Source: Bacteroidales bacterium
Lineage (GTDB): Bacteria; Bacteroidota; Bacteroidia; Bacteroidales; P3
Direction of reading: 5' to 3'
Assembly (NCBI GenBank): GCA_900771365.1
Contig: CAAGNU010000234.1
Location: forward strand, 1-8,163
Length of the DNA: 8,163 bases
The notes beneath the pieces were generated by a model. The model was not told where the DNA came from, did no database searches, and saw nothing but the letters and a program-made list of their open reading frames with translations. Shown piece by piece: positions 5,587-8,163 of this stretch (positions within the stretch are counted from its first letter, which is position 1; each line of letters starts with the position of its first letter). The translations under genes were made by a program, and so were the position numbers.

Positions 5587-6123
5587 GATTTCCTCGATGG
5601 CCTTGATTGTCCAGTTCTGGAAAAATTCGAGGACCTTCTTGCGATCGTAGCCTTTGCCCTCTTCGAGGTAGGCGCTGTTCTGGATGTGTATCACGCGGCC
5701 TTCGCGGTCGAGGACGACGAGGGCGGGATAGCCGAAGCGCCCGGGGTTCTCCAAACGTTTGAGAGCATCTACATTCTTGTTTTCCTTGGAGGTGTTGACA
5801 TGGATGTAGACGAAGTTCTCTTTGATGAGCTGCGATATCTCTTCATCTTCGGTGATGAGCTTGGCAAAGCGGAGGCACCACGGGCACCAGTTGCCGCCAA
5901 CCTGGCAGACCACGAGTCGGTCTGTGCCGCGGGCCTCTTCGAGAGCCGATTCAATCTGTTCCATAGCATCGCGGCCTTCCTCATAGACCTTGGGGAGGGG
6001 CTCCTCCTTCACCTCTGTGGTGGCTGCAACCTTGGGTGCGGGGGTGCTGTTCTTACCTTTGCTCTGGGCCCACATGGGCATACTGAGAGCAACTGCGAAA
6101 ATGATAATGAGTACTTTCTTCAT
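5581..6123 (-). CDS. Exported thioredoxin-fold protein with CPWC motif
   Basis: A 180-residue exported protein with a thioredoxin-like domain (Thioredoxin_7-like). Residues 1-20 are a signal peptide (MKKVLIIIFAVALSMPMWAQ, likely cut before or at Q20). A Lys/Pro-rich linker runs to about 45. The thioredoxin domain covers about 50-178: VCQVGGNWCPWCLRFAKL places the redox pair at Cys80 and Cys83, and GYPALVVLD supplies the cis-proline at Pro133. The CPWC dipeptide differs from CGPC of classical thioredoxin. The first Trx strand and helix are shortened, as in small periplasmic thiol proteins. Its role is probably thiol-disulphide exchange in the periplasm, but partner and direction are unknown. 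The ATG at 6123 is chosen for the signal peptide; the in-frame ATG at 6192 would add 23 residues in front of it. It lies 130 bp after the CoA-transferase gene and 162 bp before the lipoprotein gene. Confidence 0.88.
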   Translation of the reverse strand: MKKVLIIIFAVALSMPMWAQSKGKNSTPAPKVAATTEVKEEPLPKVYEEGRDAMEQIESALEEARGTDRLVVCQVGGNWCPWCLRFAKLITEDEEISQLIKENFVYIHVNTSKENKNVDALKRLENPGRFGYPALVVLDREGRVIHIQNSAYLEEGKGYDRKKVLEFFQNWTIKAIEEIK

Positions 6124-6212
6124 GATATGTATTTTTTTAATTTGTGAGCTTTGAACTGAAAATACAAACGACAGCTCCCGTCTTAATATCAATCAAGCAG
6201 ACGGCACCCGCC

Positions 6213-6254
6213 CAATTCTCAATTCTCAATTCTCAATTCTTAATTCTCAATTAT
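6213..6254. repeat. 7-bp CAATTCT tandem repeat after the CoA-transferase gene
   Basis: Six consecutive 7-bp units: four exact CAATTCT copies (6213-6240), then TAATTCT and CAATTAT. The last base touches the stop codon of the CoA-transferase (6254-6256). It occupies the proximal third of the 130-bp gap before the thioredoxin-like gene. Confidence 0.95.
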
Positions 6255-7582
6255 TACAAAATTCCAGCCTCGCGGGCGTCGCGTTCGAGGGCTTCGCGCT
6301 GCGAAGGGTGGGCGATGCTGATGAGCATTCGGGCACGCTCCTGGATGCTCTTGCCGTAGAGGTTCACGGCGCCCTGCTCCGTCACCACCCACTGCACCAA
6401 GGTGCGCGGGGTAACGACGCCTGCGCCTGGCGTGAGCGTCGGCACTATCTTGCTGACTCCCTTGCCCGTAATGGACGACATGGCGATGATGGGCACGCCG
6501 CCCTCGCTGTAGGTGGCGCCGAGCATGAAGTCGAGCTGCCCCCCGCTGCCGGAGAATATCTTGGTGCCCATAGAATCTGCACAGACCTGTCCCGAGAGGT
6601 CGATCTGGATGGCCGAATTGAGCGCCACGACCTTGGGATTCGAGGCGATAACGAAGGGCGAATTGGTGTGCCACACATCGTTGATAAGCACCTCGGGGTT
6701 ATGGTCGACAAAATCGTAGAGCCGCTTGCCGCCCTTGAGGAACATGGCCACGAGCTTGCCGGGGTCCGTCTTCTTGCAGCGGCCGTTGATGACGCCCTTC
6801 TCCACGAGGGGGATGACATCGTCCGTAAACATCTCGGAATGCACACCGAGGTCCTTATGGCCGCCCAGCTGGGCGAGGACTGCCGTGGGTATGTTGCCGA
6901 TACCAATCTGAAGCGTGGCCCCGTCGGGGATGAGCGCGGCGGCATGGCGGCCTATGGCTATATCCGTCTCGCTGAGGGGCATGGGTGCCGCCTCGCGAAG
7001 CGGCACATCGTGGCGCACGAAGGCCACGGGCACCTCTTTGCCGCAAGGCAGGGCGATAATGCTGCCCGTGGGAGAGGCGGCATCGTCGAGCACTTGCAGC
7101 ACGGCGTCGCCGTAGGTGAAAGGCATGTGGCTGTTCACCTGTGCGATGACGAGGCGCGACCGCTCGATGGCCGCGGGCATATAGTCGACCGACGTGCCAA
7201 GCGACACGCGCCCCTGCTCGTCCATGTCGCTCACCATCAGCAGCGTGACGTCGCATTTCGCCGCCCCGCTGCGGACCATCCGCACCGTCTCGCTCAGCGA
7301 GCAGGGCACATAGCCCGCGAGCCCCTGCTGCGTGGCCTGGCGCACGTTGCCGCCCACGAAGAAGGAGTCGAGGTGCACCTCCTCGGCATACTGCGGGAGG
7401 ACATAGTCGGAAAAACCCTCGGTGTAGAGGTGGTTGATATGGATGTGGTGGAGGTCGCCCGCATCAACGCGGCGCAGCATCGCCTGGATGAGCACCTCGG
7501 GCGCAGCGGCCACACAGGGCCAATGCAGGCTTTCGCCATCACGTATGAGGCTCACGGCCTCGTCGGCAGAACAATATTTCAT
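6254..7582 (-). CDS. Acetyl-CoA hydrolase / CoA-transferase family protein (4-hydroxybutyrate CoA-transferase-like)
   Basis: A 442-residue cytoplasmic enzyme of the acetyl-CoA hydrolase/transferase family, which moves CoA between carboxylic acids through a glutamyl-CoA intermediate. The length fits the AbfT/Cat2-like group (about 430-440) better than the Cat1/Ach1 group (about 500 or more). Visible landmarks are the N-terminal ADEAVSLIRDGESLHWP...PEVLIQAM, the loop GIGNIP (227-232), the likely catalytic Glu250 in LGVHSEMF, and the CoA-binding GSGGQLDFMLGA (345-356). The C-terminal VTPRTLVQWVVTEQGAVNLYGKS is also family-typical. In anaerobic Bacteroidota such enzymes take part in acetate, propionate, succinate or butyrate fermentation; sequence alone does not give the donor or acceptor. 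The ATG at 7582 is only five bases past the -7 promoter box, so the mRNA may be nearly leaderless. The long open frame on the opposite strand is a composition artefact. Confidence 0.92.
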   Translation of the reverse strand: MKYCSADEAVSLIRDGESLHWPCVAAAPEVLIQAMLRRVDAGDLHHIHINHLYTEGFSDYVLPQYAEEVHLDSFFVGGNVRQATQQGLAGYVPCSLSETVRMVRSGAAKCDVTLLMVSDMDEQGRVSLGTSVDYMPAAIERSRLVIAQVNSHMPFTYGDAVLQVLDDAASPTGSIIALPCGKEVPVAFVRHDVPLREAAPMPLSETDIAIGRHAAALIPDGATLQIGIGNIPTAVLAQLGGHKDLGVHSEMFTDDVIPLVEKGVINGRCKKTDPGKLVAMFLKGGKRLYDFVDHNPEVLINDVWHTNSPFVIASNPKVVALNSAIQIDLSGQVCADSMGTKIFSGSGGQLDFMLGATYSEGGVPIIAMSSITGKGVSKIVPTLTPGAGVVTPRTLVQWVVTEQGAVNLYGKSIQERARMLISIAHPSQREALERDAREAGIL

Positions 7583-7586
7583 GCTG

Positions 7587-7617
7587 CAAAGATACTAAAA
7601 AAAATTGATACGCGAAA
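7587..7617 (-). promoter_or_regulatory. Promoter of the CoA-transferase gene
   Basis: On the minus strand, TATCTTTG (7594-7587) is a full match to TAnnTTTG. TTTC (7617-7614), 19 bases upstream, is a one-mismatch -33 element. The box ends 4 bases before the ATG at 7582, so transcription should start at or very near the start codon. No other clear promoter is seen before the three downstream minus-strand genes. Confidence 0.7.
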
Positions 7618-7804
7618 TAATAAAAATGCAGAAACAAGCCCGAAATGCTCCAACAGGGTAACAGTCACAGCGATAACGGCAGCAAAAATCATTCGCTCGA
7701 AAAAAACTCCCAACACCAAGGAGGGCCTTTTCCAAGTCCGATGAAGCAGATTTCCCCAGAAAAAGGCCGACCAAATATCGTGTGCTGAAAAGAGGCTGCA
7801 ATTT

Positions 7805-7909
7805 CGCCGTAGCTTCGCTGTAGCTCCGAGGTAGCTCCGACGTAGGTCCGACTAAAGGGCGAAGGAGACTCGGACCTACGTCGGACTTACCTCGGAGCTA
7901 CGGCGAAGG
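7805..7909. repeat. Large inverted repeat built from 11-bp units
   Basis: The left side consists of four 11-bp units beginning at 7805, 7816, 7827 and 7838 (CGCCGTAGCTT, CGCTGTAGCTC, CGAGGTAGCTC, CGACGTAGGTC). The right side holds the complementary units at 7870, 7881 and 7892 (TCGGACCTACG, TCGGACTTACC, TCGGAGCTACG), ending in GCGAAGG. Positions 7813-7851 pair with 7870-7908, with about three mismatches over 39 positions, around an 18-base spacer. The tip of the stem is the most perfect part. Either strand could form a very stable hairpin, but no T tract follows, so it is not a standard terminator. It may be a dispersed palindromic element of the genome; function unknown. Confidence 0.92.
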
Positions 7910-8110
7910 AAGGGCGAAAGCATTCTATAAGGAATTTGTTAGTTCGAAACATACCCCCAACCCCTTTACTCCGTGACGCATTCCGCTACGGTCTCAAGAG
8001 CGAGCTCTTGGACGCTCCGCTTCCATGCGTTCCGAAAGGGGAGCAGCGAAGCCCAAGCACATAAGGCAATCCCAAGAAACATCCGCCAAATCGGAATACA
8101 AAGCAACGAG

Positions 8111-8163
8111 AGAAACGGAATGCGCCAAAAATGCAAGAAACAGACCGCGCCAAAAATGCAAGA
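8111..8163. repeat. 25-bp tandem repeat running off the right edge
   Basis: Two units (8111-8135 and 8136-8160) agree at 22 of 25 positions and share AGAAAC and GCGCCAAAAATGCA. A third unit begins with AGA at 8161. The array is cut by the window end, so its total length is unknown. Confidence 0.8.

Larger units (their letters stand above)
7583..8163. other. Non-coding right end: promoter, hairpin element and tandem repeat, no convincing gene
   Basis: Apart from the promoter, the inverted repeat (7805-7909) and the 25-bp repeat (8111-8163), this 581-bp stretch shows no supported gene. The 68-codon minus-strand frame at 7801-7595 has no domain, contains the CoA-transferase promoter and runs out of the hairpin element. 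A 37-codon hydrophobic minus-strand frame (7692-7579) overlaps the CoA-transferase start as ATGA and is treated only as a weak possibility. Between 7910 and 8110 the only structure seen is a perfect CAAGAGC/GCTCTTG palindrome (7995-8010) without a T tract. The gene to the right lies outside the window. Confidence 0.7.

Noticed and set aside
6308..7744. A 478-codon plus-strand open frame opposite the CoA-transferase
   Set aside because: It is rich in His, Arg, Gly and Ala as expected for an antisense frame of a GC-rich gene, has no recognisable domain and runs across the promoter and intergenic region. The minus-strand frame carries all CoA-transferase motifs.
7724..7768. Inverted repeat GGCCTTTT/AAAAGGCC
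   Set aside because: Eight-base arms separated by 29 bases in low-complexity DNA; likely chance, and not placed at a gene end.
7595..7801. A 68-codon minus-strand frame
   Set aside because: No domain, contains an odd run of Cys and Arg, and covers the -33 region of the CoA-transferase promoter.
7995..8010. Perfect 7-bp palindrome CAAGAGC/GCTCTTG as a terminator or operator
   Set aside because: The loop is only two bases, no T tract follows on either strand and no neighbouring gene is visible, so a function cannot be supported.

Overview
The window looks like ordinary chromosome from a member of the Bacteroidota, most likely a Bacteroidales/Prevotellaceae species. Three things point there. 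Several genes sit behind TAnnTTTG (-7) promoter boxes. The genes start after A/T-rich leaders without Shine-Dalgarno sequences. The predicted proteins include families typical of the group (DUF4491, DUF4476). Intergenic DNA is unusually rich in short tandem repeats.

Layout, left to right. Positions 1-219 hold a 41-bp tandem repeat in which every unit carries a hairpin followed by a T tract. On the minus strand, 882-1949 (Alx/TerC-type membrane protein) and 269-838 (MntP) form a two-gene manganese-efflux operon. Its promoter is at 2128-2157. Between promoter and start codon lies a leader that folds like a yybP-ykoY manganese riboswitch (2024-2116), and the 3' strand of its P1 helix is shared with an intrinsic terminator (1991-2028). 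This is the most interesting regulatory feature of the window: an apparent manganese-responsive transcriptional ON switch controlling two unrelated Mn exporters from one transcript. Next is a small DUF4491 membrane protein (2207-2509, minus), whose promoter is nearly a copy of the operon promoter. A secreted DUF4476 protein (2800-3543, plus) follows and ends in a strong bidirectional terminator.

Four minus-strand genes follow, in transcription order: an acetyl-CoA hydrolase/CoA-transferase (7582-6254), an exported thioredoxin-fold protein with a CPWC motif (6123-5581), an endonuclease/exonuclease/phosphatase-fold lipoprotein (5418-4540), and a short tRNA-dihydrouridine synthase lacking the usual C-terminal helical domain (4341-3634). 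A clear promoter is seen only before the CoA-transferase, so read-through into the other three is possible, but the 130-198 bp gaps leave this open. Each gap contains a different microsatellite-like repeat.

The right end (7583-8163) carries no convincing gene. It holds a large inverted repeat built from 11-bp units (7805-7909) and the beginning of a 25-bp tandem repeat that runs off the window. I saw no mobile element, CRISPR array, tRNA or rRNA.
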